From Pseudomonas sp. AN-1 (lineage in GTDB: Bacteria; Pseudomonadota; Gammaproteobacteria; Pseudomonadales; Pseudomonadaceae), in the NCBI RefSeq assembly GCF_034057115.1, contig NZ_CP139195.1:4340001-4404000 (forward strand): a DNA stretch of 64,000 nucleotides, written 5' to 3'. Positions 16,101 to 25,665 of this stretch are shown here, in pieces. Positions within the stretch are counted from its first letter, which is position 1; the number at the start of each line of letters is the position of its first letter. The notes below the pieces were generated by a model. The model ran no database searches, was not told where the DNA came from, and saw only the letters and a list, made by a program, of their open reading frames with translations. Both the position numbers and the translations under genes were made by a program.

Positions 16101-17168
16101 TCAGTGCGCGCCGCCCTGGCGCCACTGCCGCGGGCTGACGCCGAACCAGCGGCGGAAGGCGCGCGAGAAGGCGCTGGTTTCCGAGTAGCCGAGCAGCGGC
16201 GCCAGCTCGGAGATCGGCAGCTGCTGCTGGCGCAGGTAGTGGGTGGCCAGCTCGCAGCGCACCTTGTCGACCAGTTGGCTGAAGGTGAGGCCCTGCTCGC
16301 GCAGGCGGCGCTGCAGCGACCAACTGGCCAGGCCCATCTGCTCGGCGACATCCTCCAGGCTCGGCTCGCCGGCCAGCAGCTGCTGGCGCACCCGGGCGCG
16401 GGTGTCGTCGACGATGTTCGGTGCCTCGCGGCCGGCCAGGCTGAGCTGGCGCAGCGAGTCCTGCATCACCAGCAGCAGGGTCGGGTTGTGCTCGGGCATG
16501 GCGCGGCCGAGGTCGCGCTTGGGGATCAGCAGCGAATTGCACGGCTGCTCGAAGTACACCGGGGCGTCGAACACCTTGCAGTGCTCGTGCCAGTGCTCCG
16601 GGCGCGGGTGCTCGAAGTGCACGGCGCGCGGCGCCCACTGGCTGCCCAGCACGTGGCGGATCAGGTTGAGAGCCATGCCCAGGGTCAGCTCGGCATCCTG
16701 GCGGCGGACCAGGATGGCGCCGTGGCGCACCTGGTAGTCGAAGCGGTAGCACTCGCCCTCGTCGACCAGGCGGATCAGGCTGTTGCGCTGGTGCAGCGGG
16801 AAGGCGCGGGCGAAGTTGATCAGCGCCTGCTCGAGGGTCGCCGAGCACAGGCCGATGTAGCCGAGCAGGCCGAGTTCCTGCGGCCTGAACTGCTGGCCGT
16901 AGTACAGGCCGAAATTGTCGCAGCCGGACTGCCGCGCCGCTTCTTCCAGCACCTGGCAGTAGTTGGGCAGCGCCAGGCTCAGGGTCGGGTGCTGCAATTG
17001 CTCGGGGTCGATGCCCGAGACGCCGAGGATACGGTCGGGATCGCCGCCGTGCCGGTCGATGAAGCTGCACAGGCCGCTGGCGGCCGCGGCCAGCACGCCG
17101 CTGTGGCGCTGGGCGGACAACTCCGGCAGGCCGGCCAGGCCGGCAGGAGGGGCGAGCAACGGGCTCAT
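16101..17168 (-). CDS. AraC family transcriptional regulator (probable regulator of the ethanolamine operon)
   Basis: A 355-residue regulator with an N-terminal ligand-binding region of the AraC_binding_2/OruR type (about residues 30-210) and a C-terminal AraC/XylS HTH pair (about 255-350), including LASWSLQRRLREQG and the family end GYSETSAFSRAFRRWFGVSP. The start is fixed by GGAGAG upstream. It is divergent from exaC across 356 bp, which makes it the natural candidate for control of exaC-eat-eutBC. In P. aeruginosa and P. putida, as I recall, the equivalent operon is flanked by a sigma-54 enhancer-binding activator (EutR), so a different regulator class occupies this place here. The link is by position only. 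Confidence 0.82.
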   Translation of the reverse strand: MSPLLAPPAGLAGLPELSAQRHSGVLAAAASGLCSFIDRHGGDPDRILGVSGIDPEQLQHPTLSLALPNYCQVLEEAARQSGCDNFGLYYGQQFRPQELGLLGYIGLCSATLEQALINFARAFPLHQRNSLIRLVDEGECYRFDYQVRHGAILVRRQDAELTLGMALNLIRHVLGSQWAPRAVHFEHPRPEHWHEHCKVFDAPVYFEQPCNSLLIPKRDLGRAMPEHNPTLLLVMQDSLRQLSLAGREAPNIVDDTRARVRQQLLAGEPSLEDVAEQMGLASWSLQRRLREQGLTFSQLVDKVRCELATHYLRQQQLPISELAPLLGYSETSAFSRAFRRWFGVSPRQWRQGGAH

Positions 17169-17524
17169 GGTGGAACTCTCCGCAGGAACAACCGGCAATC
17201 CCAAGCAAGTTCCGCGCCGGGCTCTCGCATGCCGCGCCACCCCAGCGCTGGCGCGGTTCACAGGCCGGCGCCGGAAGCGTTCCGCACCGGGACGGTGCGC
17301 AAGGCGGGTGGTTTGGAAACACCCGCAGCGCAACGCCACGGGCGATTTGACCGCGGGTGACACGCGGCCGGCGGCGACGCAAAAGTTGACTTCGCACGAC
17401 AGCACCTCTCCGCGACGGTCAAGTCAGGCGGGGACGGGCGGCGCATGATCGTCTCCAGGCCGCCGCGCCCCGCCGTCAGTGCGCAGTGCCACAACTACAA
17501 GAATCGTCGTTTCGGAGAGTCAGC
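17169..17524. promoter_or_regulatory. Divergent promoter region, AraC regulator / exaC
   Basis: A 356-bp gap between the AraC-type gene and exaC. It must hold promoters for both directions. I see candidate -35 hexamers (TTGACC near 17346 and TTGACT near 17386) but no convincing partner -10 and no clear sigma-54 site. No gene is supported here. Confidence 0.5.
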
Positions 17525-19045
<1,521 letters not shown>

Positions 19046-19073
19046 TCTGCCATAAATGATTCCATCCACATGA

Positions 19074-19101
19074 CGCCACCCCTGTCTCGGCAGGGGTGGC
19101 G
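19074..19101 (+). other. Intercistronic hairpin exaC-eat
   Basis: CGCCACCCCTG-TCTCGG-CAGGGGTGGCG is a perfect 11-pair hairpin ending just before the ribosome site of the permease gene. No T run follows. It may protect mRNA ends or dampen read-through. Confidence 0.6.
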
Positions 19102-19119
19102 GGGAAAGGGGCCTTGCGC

Positions 19120-20568
19120 ATGTCCACTCAACAATCCCACATCGTTTCCCACGCCCAGGGCGTGGAAACCGAAAGCGTCGATGCCGACTACTTCGCCCAC
19201 CGCCAGCTCAAGCAGGGCGCGGCCGGCTGGGTGCTGCTGGTCGGCCTCGGCGTCGCCTACGTGATCTCCGGCGACTACGCCGGCTGGAACTTCGGTCTGG
19301 CCCAGGGCGGCTGGGGCGGCATGTTCGTCGCCACCCTGCTGATGGCCACCATGTACCTGTGCAAGTGCTTCTCGCTGGCCGAGCTGTCGTCGATGATCCC
19401 CACCGCCGGCGGCGGCTACGGCTTCACCCGCACCGCCTTCGGCCCCTGGGGCGGCTTCCTCACCGGCACGGCGATCCTCATCGAGTACGCCATCGCCCCG
19501 GCGGCCATCGCCTGCTTCATCGGCGCCTACTGCGAGTCGCTGTTCGGCGTCGGCGGCTGGATGGTCTACCTGGCCTTCTACGTGGTGTTCATCGGCATCC
19601 ATGTGCTCGGTGCCGGCGAGGCGCTCAAGCTGATGTTCGCCATCACCGCGGTGGCGGCCATCGCCCTCGGCGTGTTCATCGTGGCGATGGTGCCGCACTT
19701 CGAGGCGGCCAACCTGTTCGACATCCCGGTCAGCGAGGCCGCCGGCGCCAGCGCCTTCCTGCCGTTCGGCTACGTCGGCATCTGGGCGGCGATTCCCTAC
19801 GCCATGTGGTTCTTCCTCGCCGTCGAGGGCGTGCCGCTGGCCGCCGAGGAAACCAAGAATCCCAAGCGCGACCTGCCGCGCGGGCTGATCGGCGCCATGC
19901 TGGTGCTGCTGACCTTCGCCGGGCTGATCCTGCTGGTCGGCCCGGGCGCCGCTGGTGCCAAGGCGCTGATGGGCTCCGGCAACCCGCTGGTGGAGGCGCT
20001 GGAGGCGGCCTACCAGGGTTCGACCTGGATGAGCCAGTTCGTCAACCTGGTCGGCCTGGCCGGGCTGATCGCCAGCTTCTTCTCGATCATCTACGCCTAT
20101 TCGCGGCAGATCTTCGCCCTGTCGCGCGCCGGCTACCTGCCGCGCAGCCTCTCGGTGACCAACCGCAACAAGGCGCCGGTGGCCGCGCTGGTGGTGCCGG
20201 GGATCATCGGCTTCGGCCTGTCGCTGACCGGCCAGGGCGACCTGCTGATCCTGGTGGCGGTGTTCGGCGCGACCCTGTCCTACGTGCTGATGATGGCCGC
20301 GCACATCACCCTGCGCCTGCGTCGTCCGGAGATGCCGCGCCCGTACCGCACGCCCGGCGGCATCGTCACCTCGGCGGTGGCCCTGCTGCTGGCGGCGGTG
20401 GCGCTGGTCGCCGGCTTCCTGGTCGACCCGCGGGTGGTGATCGGCGCCGCAGCGATCTATGCCCTGTTCATCGCCTACTTCGCCCTGTACAGCCGCCACC
20501 ACCTGGTGTCCGGCACGCCGGAGGAAGAATTCGCGGCGATCCAGGCCGCTGAGAAGGCCCTGCGCTAA
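19120..20568 (+). CDS. eat: Ethanolamine permease (APC superfamily)
   Basis: A 482-residue amino acid/polyamine/organocation-type inner-membrane permease with about 12 helices. The N-terminal VGLGVAYVISGDYAGWNFGL is characteristic of ethanolamine permeases, and the VEGVPLAAEETKNPKRDLPR loop of the APC family is present near residue 235. Position between the aldehyde dehydrogenase and eutB supports ethanolamine uptake. The start at 19120 is preferred over an in-frame ATG 24 bases upstream because a purine-rich GGGGAAAGGGG lies just before it. The same protein is also named EutP in some Pseudomonas annotations. Confidence 0.9.
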   Translation: MSTQQSHIVSHAQGVETESVDADYFAHRQLKQGAAGWVLLVGLGVAYVISGDYAGWNFGLAQGGWGGMFVATLLMATMYLCKCFSLAELSSMIPTAGGGYGFTRTAFGPWGGFLTGTAILIEYAIAPAAIACFIGAYCESLFGVGGWMVYLAFYVVFIGIHVLGAGEALKLMFAITAVAAIALGVFIVAMVPHFEAANLFDIPVSEAAGASAFLPFGYVGIWAAIPYAMWFFLAVEGVPLAAEETKNPKRDLPRGLIGAMLVLLTFAGLILLVGPGAAGAKALMGSGNPLVEALEAAYQGSTWMSQFVNLVGLAGLIASFFSIIYAYSRQIFALSRAGYLPRSLSVTNRNKAPVAALVVPGIIGFGLSLTGQGDLLILVAVFGATLSYVLMMAAHITLRLRRPEMPRPYRTPGGIVTSAVALLLAAVALVAGFLVDPRVVIGAAAIYALFIAYFALYSRHHLVSGTPEEEFAAIQAAEKALR

Positions 20569-20578
20569 CGCTTGATAC

Positions 20579-20602
20579 GGCGACCGCCGCCCGGCGGTCG
20601 CC
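20579..20602 (+). other. Intercistronic hairpin eat-eutB
   Basis: GGCGACCGCCG and CGGCGGTCGCC form a perfect 11-pair hairpin with a two-base gap (so a few inner pairs must open). It ends two bases before the GAGGAG ribosome site of eutB, in the same relative place as the hairpin before the permease gene. Confidence 0.6.
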
Positions 20603-20619
20603 GCGAGGAGAACCAACAG

Positions 20620-22017
20620 ATGGCTCAATTCGTCCACACCGTCGGCGGCCAGACCTGGCGCTTCGACAGCCTGCGCGAGCTGATGGCCAAGGCCACCCCG
20701 GCGCGCTCCGGCGACTACCTGGCCGGCGTCGCCGCCGCCAGCGCCGCCGAGCGGGTGGCCGCGCAGATGGCGCTGGCCGAGGTGCCGCTCAAGCACTTCC
20801 TGGTCGAGGCGGTGATCCCCTACGAGGCCGACGAAGTCACCCGCCTGATCATCGACACTCATGACGCCGCCGCCTTCGCCCCGGTCAGCCACTTGACCGT
20901 CGGCGGCCTGCGTGACTGGCTGCTCGGTGATGCGGCCGACGAGGCCAGTCTGCGCGCCCTGGCGCCGGGGCTGACCCCGGAGATGGCCGCCGCGGTGTCG
21001 AAGATCATGCGCGTGCAGGACCTGATCCTGGTGGCGCAGAAGATCCGTGTGGTCACCCGTTTCCGCAACACCCTGGGCCTGCGCGGACGGATGTCGACCC
21101 GCCTGCAGCCCAACCATCCGACCGACGACCCGGCCGGCATCGCCGCCAGCACCCTCGACGGCCTGCTCTACGGCAACGGCGACGCGATGATCGGCATCAA
21201 CCCGGCCACCGACAGCATGGGTTCGATCTGCACCCTGCTGGAGATGCTCGACGCGGTGATCCAGCGCTACGAGATCCCCACCCAGTCCTGCGTGCTGACC
21301 CATGTCACCAGCTCGATCGCCGCCATCGAGCGCGGTGCGCCGCTCGACCTGGTGTTCCAGTCGATCGCCGGCACCGAGGCGGCCAACGCCAGTTTCGGCA
21401 TCAACCTGAAGGTGCTGCAGGAGGGCTACGAGGCTGGCCTCAGCCTCAAGCGCGGCACCCTCGGCAGCAACCTGATGTACTTCGAGACCGGCCAGGGCAG
21501 CGCGCTGTCGGCCAACGCCCACCACGGCGTCGACCAGCAGACCTGCGAGACCCGCGCCTACGCGGTGGCGCGCCACTTCAAGCCGTTCCTGGTCAACACC
21601 GTGGTCGGCTTCATCGGCCCCGAATACCTGTACAACGGCAAGCAGATCATCCGCGCCGGCCTCGAGGACCACTTCTGCGGCAAGCTGCTCGGCGTGCCGA
21701 TGGGCTGCGACATCTGCTACACCAACCATGCCGAGGCCGACCAGGACGACATGGACATGCTGCTGACCCTGCTCGGCGCGGCGGGGATCAACTTCATCAT
21801 GGGCATCCCCGGCTCCGACGACGTGATGCTCAACTACCAGACCACCTCGTTCCACGACGCGCTCTACGCCCGCCAGGTGCTCGGCCTGCGCGCCGCGCCG
21901 GAGTTCGAGGAGTGGCTGGCGCGCATGGGCATCCTGCACCAGCAGGGCGGCCGCGTACGCCTGGGCGACGAGCTGCCGCCGGCGTTTCGCCAGGCGCTGG
22001 CGCAGCTCGGTCCCTGA
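20620..22017 (+). CDS. eutB: Ethanolamine ammonia-lyase large subunit
   Basis: A 465-residue TIM-barrel subunit of the adenosylcobalamin-dependent ethanolamine ammonia-lyase, which yields acetaldehyde and ammonia. Family signatures include INPATDSMGSICTLLEMLDA, the TGQGSALSANAHHGVDQQT region and GIPGSDDVMLNYQTTSFHD near the C-terminus. Length is normal (about 455-465). The start follows GAGGAG by nine bases. A GC-rich hairpin (20579-20602) stands directly before this ribosome site. The cofactor must come from B12 made or imported elsewhere; no cobalamin genes or B12 riboswitch were recognised in the window. Confidence 0.95.
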   Translation: MAQFVHTVGGQTWRFDSLRELMAKATPARSGDYLAGVAAASAAERVAAQMALAEVPLKHFLVEAVIPYEADEVTRLIIDTHDAAAFAPVSHLTVGGLRDWLLGDAADEASLRALAPGLTPEMAAAVSKIMRVQDLILVAQKIRVVTRFRNTLGLRGRMSTRLQPNHPTDDPAGIAASTLDGLLYGNGDAMIGINPATDSMGSICTLLEMLDAVIQRYEIPTQSCVLTHVTSSIAAIERGAPLDLVFQSIAGTEAANASFGINLKVLQEGYEAGLSLKRGTLGSNLMYFETGQGSALSANAHHGVDQQTCETRAYAVARHFKPFLVNTVVGFIGPEYLYNGKQIIRAGLEDHFCGKLLGVPMGCDICYTNHAEADQDDMDMLLTLLGAAGINFIMGIPGSDDVMLNYQTTSFHDALYARQVLGLRAAPEFEEWLARMGILHQQGGRVRLGDELPPAFRQALAQLGP

Positions 22018-22030
22018 CCGTTCCATGCCC

Positions 22031-22086
22031 GTAGGGGCGAATTCATTCGCCATGCCACCCGTCAAGGCGAATAAATTCGCCCCTAC
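22031..22086. repeat. REPIN between eutB and eutC
   Basis: GTAGGGGCGAATTCATTCGC (from 22031) and its inverted partner GCGAATAAATTCGCCCCTAC (to 22086) face each other over about 15 bases. Each half also contains its own small palindrome. This is a typical paired REP of Pseudomonas. Confidence 0.75.
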
Positions 22087-22125
22087 AGGTGGACTACCCA
22101 ATACAACGGCACCCGGAGGTTTCCG

Positions 22126-22935
22126 ATGCCCGAAAAATCCCCCGCCACCGAAAACCCCTGGCAGCAGCTGCGTGGCCTGACCCCGGCGCGCATCGCCCTC
22201 GGCCGCGCCGGCACCAGCCTGCCGACTGCCGCGCAGCTGGACTTCCAGTTCGCCCACGCCCAGGCGCGCGACGCCGTGCATACCCCGCTCGACGTCGCGG
22301 CGCTGGGCGAATCGCTCGGCTCGCTCGGTCTCGACTGCCTGCACCTGCGCAGCGCCGCCAGGGACCGCGACACCTACCTGCAGCGCCCCGACCTCGGTCG
22401 GCGCCTGCACGCCGACTCCGCGCAGCTCCTGCGCGAGCACGCCGCCACGCATGGCGGCGGCTGCGATCTGGCCATCGTCATCGCCGACGGCCTGTCCGCG
22501 CTGGCGGTGCAGCGCCACAGCCTGCCGTTTCTCGACCGCCTGCTCGAGCAGGTGCAGACCGAAGGCTGGACGCTGGCGCCGGTGAGCCTGGTCGAACAGG
22601 GCCGGGTGGCGGTGGCCGACGAGGTGGGCGAGCTGCTCGGCGCGAAGATGACGGTGATCCTGATCGGCGAGCGCCCCGGCCTCAGCTCGCCGGACAGCCT
22701 CGGTCTGTACTTCACCTACGGGCCGAAGGTCGGCCTCACCGATGCGTACCGCAACTGCATCTCCAACGTGCGTCTGGAAGGCCTCAGCTACGGCATGGCC
22801 GCTTTCCGCCTGCTGTACCTGATGCGCGAGGCCTGCCGCCGCCAGCTGTCCGGTGTGGAGCTCAAGGACGAGGCCGAGGTGCCGAGCCTGGACGGCGGTG
22901 GCAAGGGCAACTTCCTGCTGCAAGGGGGGCGCTGA
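22126..22935 (+). CDS. eutC: Ethanolamine ammonia-lyase small subunit
   Basis: A 269-residue partner of EutB that completes the adenosylcobalamin site. It shows the family N-terminal pattern [18 protein letters not shown], the central [18 protein letters not shown], and [20 protein letters not shown]. Length is normal. It is separated from eutB by 108 bp that contain a paired REP element (22031-22086), unusually long for two subunits needed in fixed ratio. The start has CGGAGG about eight bases upstream. Confidence 0.95.
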   Translation: MPEKSPATENPWQQLRGLTPARIALGRAGTSLPTAAQLDFQFAHAQARDAVHTPLDVAALGESLGSLGLDCLHLRSAARDRDTYLQRPDLGRRLHADSAQLLREHAATHGGGCDLAIVIADGLSALAVQRHSLPFLDRLLEQVQTEGWTLAPVSLVEQGRVAVADEVGELLGAKMTVILIGERPGLSSPDSLGLYFTYGPKVGLTDAYRNCISNVRLEGLSYGMAAFRLLYLMREACRRQLSGVELKDEAEVPSLDGGGKGNFLLQGGR

Positions 22936-23040
22936 GGTTTCGGGTGCGGCACCTTGTCGCATTCGCCGGTTTCGCCGAGCTCCTGATAATCGCGCGCCGC
23001 CAGCGCGCTGTGACTGGCCTGCCGGGCTACTCTGGAACAC

Positions 23041-23418
23041 ATGAAACTCTCGCCGACCGACCGCATGCTGACCGCCTGGGTGCTGTACTGCAGCCTCCTG
23101 CTGGGCGTGTTCGCCTGCAGCCTGGGCCACGGCCAGATGGCCGGCCTCAAGCTCAACGGTCTCGGCGGCGCCTTCTGTTCGCTGCAGGACGATGCCGGCC
23201 CGACGCTGGACAGCGGTTTCAGCGACCCCGCGCCCGGCGACGCGCTCGGCGTCTTCGGCTGCTCCTGCTGCAGCTCCTTCGTCCTCGTCGTACTGCCCCT
23301 GCTGTTCGCCCTCGGCCAGTGGCTGCGGCCGCAGCGCCGCTGGCTGCGCCCGGCGAGCCGCGACGAACGGCCCGCACCCCGTAACACCTGGCCCCCGGCC
23401 AATCCCCGCGCGCCCTGA
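23041..23418 (+). CDS. DUF2946 family membrane protein
   Basis: A 125-residue protein with a hydrophobic N-terminus (AWVLYCSLLLGVFACSLGHG) and a second membrane segment near residues 75-93 preceded by GCSCCSSF. The Cys-rich patch is typical of DUF2946 proteins, which are often encoded beside TonB-dependent receptors and PepSY proteins in metal uptake loci. It is followed by a TonB receptor and a PepSY protein on the same strand, with a 220-bp gap to the receptor. Its role is not established; metal handling is an inference from context. Confidence 0.65.
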   Translation: MKLSPTDRMLTAWVLYCSLLLGVFACSLGHGQMAGLKLNGLGGAFCSLQDDAGPTLDSGFSDPAPGDALGVFGCSCCSSFVLVVLPLLFALGQWLRPQRRWLRPASRDERPAPRNTWPPANPRAP

Positions 23419-23637
23419 TCTCCGCGCACAGACGCCACCGTTTCCCCTGCGGACCAGCCTCGGGCTGAGCCGCGGCGGGCCTGTGCGCCGTCTGTGCCGC
23501 CGCCCTGCAAGTCCTTGCCCAGCTTGACCGCCTTGCCCCGGCCGGGGAGTGCCGGCGCGCGGATGATCCGCCGCCCGCTCGCCGGGGAAGGCCACGCAAG
23601 TCCATGGAACCAGAAGAACAAGCATCAGGAGATCGCC

Positions 23638-25665
23638 ATGCGCCATTATCCCATTCCGAGTCTGCTCGCCCTCGCCATTGCACTGGCCTCGACCGCCCAT
23701 GCCGAGGAAACCCGGCCCGAGGAAGTCGAGCTGCAGCCCATCGTCATCAGCAAGGGCCGGAAGACCGACCCGACCGCGCCCACGCTGACGGAAAAGCGCG
23801 TCGAGTTCGCGCAGATTCCCGGCGGCGCCACGGTCGTCGACGCCGAGACCTACAAGAGCGGGCGCAGCAGCACCCTGCAGGACGCCCTGGGCCTTGCCCC
23901 CGGGGTGTTCGTCCAGCCGCGCTTCGGCGCCGAGGAGGCGCGCCTGTCGATCCGCGGCTCCGGCCTGCAGCGCACCTTCCATGGCCGCGGCCTGCTGCTG
24001 ATGCAGGACGGCGCGCCGGTCAATCTGGCCGACGGCAGCTTCGACTTCCAGACCATCGAGCCGCTGGCCACCGACCACATCGAGGTGCTGCGCGGCGCCA
24101 ACGCCTGGCGCTACGGTGCGGCCAACCTCGGTGGCGCGATCAACTTCGTCGCCCCCACCGGGCAGACGGCCGCGCCGCTCGACCTGCGCGTCGAAGGTGG
24201 CAGCTTCGGCTATCGCCGGCTGTTCGGCGCCGTGGCCGAGGACTTCGGCGCGGCCGACGCCTACCTGAGCGTCAGCGACTACGCCCAGGACGGCTTTCGC
24301 GATCACGCCCGCCAGGACAACCAGCGCTACTTCGCCAACCTCGGCGGGCAGATCAGCGAGCGCCTGGCCACCCGGTTCTACCTGACCCATGTGGAAACCG
24401 ACTCCGAGCTGCCCGGCAGCCTGACCAAGGCGCAGATGCGCCGCGACCCGGAGCAGGCCGCGGCGGGCAGCCTCAGCGGCGACCAGCGCCGCGACTTCAC
24501 CCTCGACCGGGTCGGCAACATCAGCACCCTGCAGCTGGGCAACGGCCATCGCCTGGAGCTGGCCAGCTACTACAGCGAGAAGTCGCTGTTCCACCCGATC
24601 TTCCAGGTACTGGATATCGACAGCGAGGACTACGGCCTGCGCCTGAGCCACAAGTGGGCGAGCGGCGACGGCTGGCGCTGGACCGGCGGCGTCGAGGTCA
24701 GCCACGGGCGCAACCGGGACTCGCGCTACCTCAACGTCGGCGGCCACAAGGGCGCCAAGGTCAACGAGCTGCAGCAGACCGCGCGCAACCTGAACGCCTT
24801 CGCCGAGCTGGAGGTGCCGCTGGCCGAGCGCTGGGCGCTGATCGGCGGGGTCGCCTGGCTGCACCAGCAGCGCGAGGTGGACGACCGCCTGGTCACCGCG
24901 CGCGACGAGTCGTTCGACGCCACCTACGTCGGCCGCCTCGGCCGCATCGGCCTGCGCCACGACCTGAGCGCGGACGTGCAGCTGTTCACCAACCTCAGCC
25001 AGAGCTACGAGCCGCCGACCTTCAGCGAGCTGACCGGCGGCCAGGTGATCACCCGCAACGACGCGCAGCGCGCCAACACCTGGGAAGCCGGCCTGCGCTG
25101 GGCGCGCGGCGATCTCGACCTGGATCTGGCGATCTACCGCAGCGAGATCCGCGACGAACTGCTGGCGCTCAACGACGGCAACGGCCAGCCGCTGGGCACG
25201 GTCAACGCCGAGCGCACCATCCACCAGGGCATCGAGCTGGGCGGCGCCTGGACCCTCGGCCGGATCGTCCTGCGCGGCCAGTACCTGTTCAACGACTTCC
25301 GTTTCGACGACGATGCCGTCTACGGCGACAACCGCCTGGCCGGCGCGCCGCGCCAGTTCGTCAAGGGCGAGGCGCTGTGGCAGCAGGGCGGCTGGTACGC
25401 CGGGCCGACCTTCGAGTGGGTGCCGACGCACTACAACGTCGACCAGGCAGAAAGCCTGTACGCCGACAGCTACGCGATCTGGGGCCTGAAGGGCGGCTAC
25501 CGGGCGGGCGAGGGCTGGGGCTTCTTCGTCGAGGGCCGCAACCTCTCCGACAAGACCTATGCCGCCACCACCGGGGTGATCGCCGACGCCCGTGGCCAGG
25601 ACAGCGCGCAGTTCCTCCCCGGCGACGGCCGCAGCCTGTACGTCGGCCTGGAGTGGCGGCTGTGA
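23638..25665 (+). CDS. TonB-dependent outer membrane receptor
   Basis: A 675-residue outer-membrane receptor for energy-dependent uptake. It has a signal peptide (residues 1-21, cleaving after AHA), an N-terminal TonB-box-like segment (ELQPIVISKG), a plug domain (about 50-170, with GRSSTLQDALGLAPGVFVQ and RGANAWRYGAANLGGAINF) and a beta barrel ending in the canonical aromatic C-terminus LYVGLEWRL. CAGGAG precedes the start by seven bases. The next gene, a PepSY membrane protein, overlaps its stop, which suggests reductive release of an imported chelated metal. The ligand cannot be told from sequence; a siderophore, another metallophore, or a corrinoid for the nearby B12-dependent EutBC are possibilities. 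Confidence 0.88.
   Translation: MRHYPIPSLLALAIALASTAHAEETRPEEVELQPIVISKGRKTDPTAPTLTEKRVEFAQIPGGATVVDAETYKSGRSSTLQDALGLAPGVFVQPRFGAEEARLSIRGSGLQRTFHGRGLLLMQDGAPVNLADGSFDFQTIEPLATDHIEVLRGANAWRYGAANLGGAINFVAPTGQTAAPLDLRVEGGSFGYRRLFGAVAEDFGAADAYLSVSDYAQDGFRDHARQDNQRYFANLGGQISERLATRFYLTHVETDSELPGSLTKAQMRRDPEQAAAGSLSGDQRRDFTLDRVGNISTLQLGNGHRLELASYYSEKSLFHPIFQVLDIDSEDYGLRLSHKWASGDGWRWTGGVEVSHGRNRDSRYLNVGGHKGAKVNELQQTARNLNAFAELEVPLAERWALIGGVAWLHQQREVDDRLVTARDESFDATYVGRLGRIGLRHDLSADVQLFTNLSQSYEPPTFSELTGGQVITRNDAQRANTWEAGLRWARGDLDLDLAIYRSEIRDELLALNDGNGQPLGTVNAERTIHQGIELGGAWTLGRIVLRGQYLFNDFRFDDDAVYGDNRLAGAPRQFVKGEALWQQGGWYAGPTFEWVPTHYNVDQAESLYADSYAIWGLKGGYRAGEGWGFFVEGRNLSDKTYAATTGVIADARGQDSAQFLPGDGRSLYVGLEWRL

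Noticed and set aside
22936-23637. Cobalamin riboswitch before the TonB receptor
   Set aside because: I looked for the B12 box and found no convincing match.
23604-25661. Upstream extension of the PepSY protein through the receptor gene
   Set aside because: The frame is open only because of high GC; the residues are Arg/Pro-rich shadow of the receptor, and a GTG overlapping the receptor stop gives a proper start.
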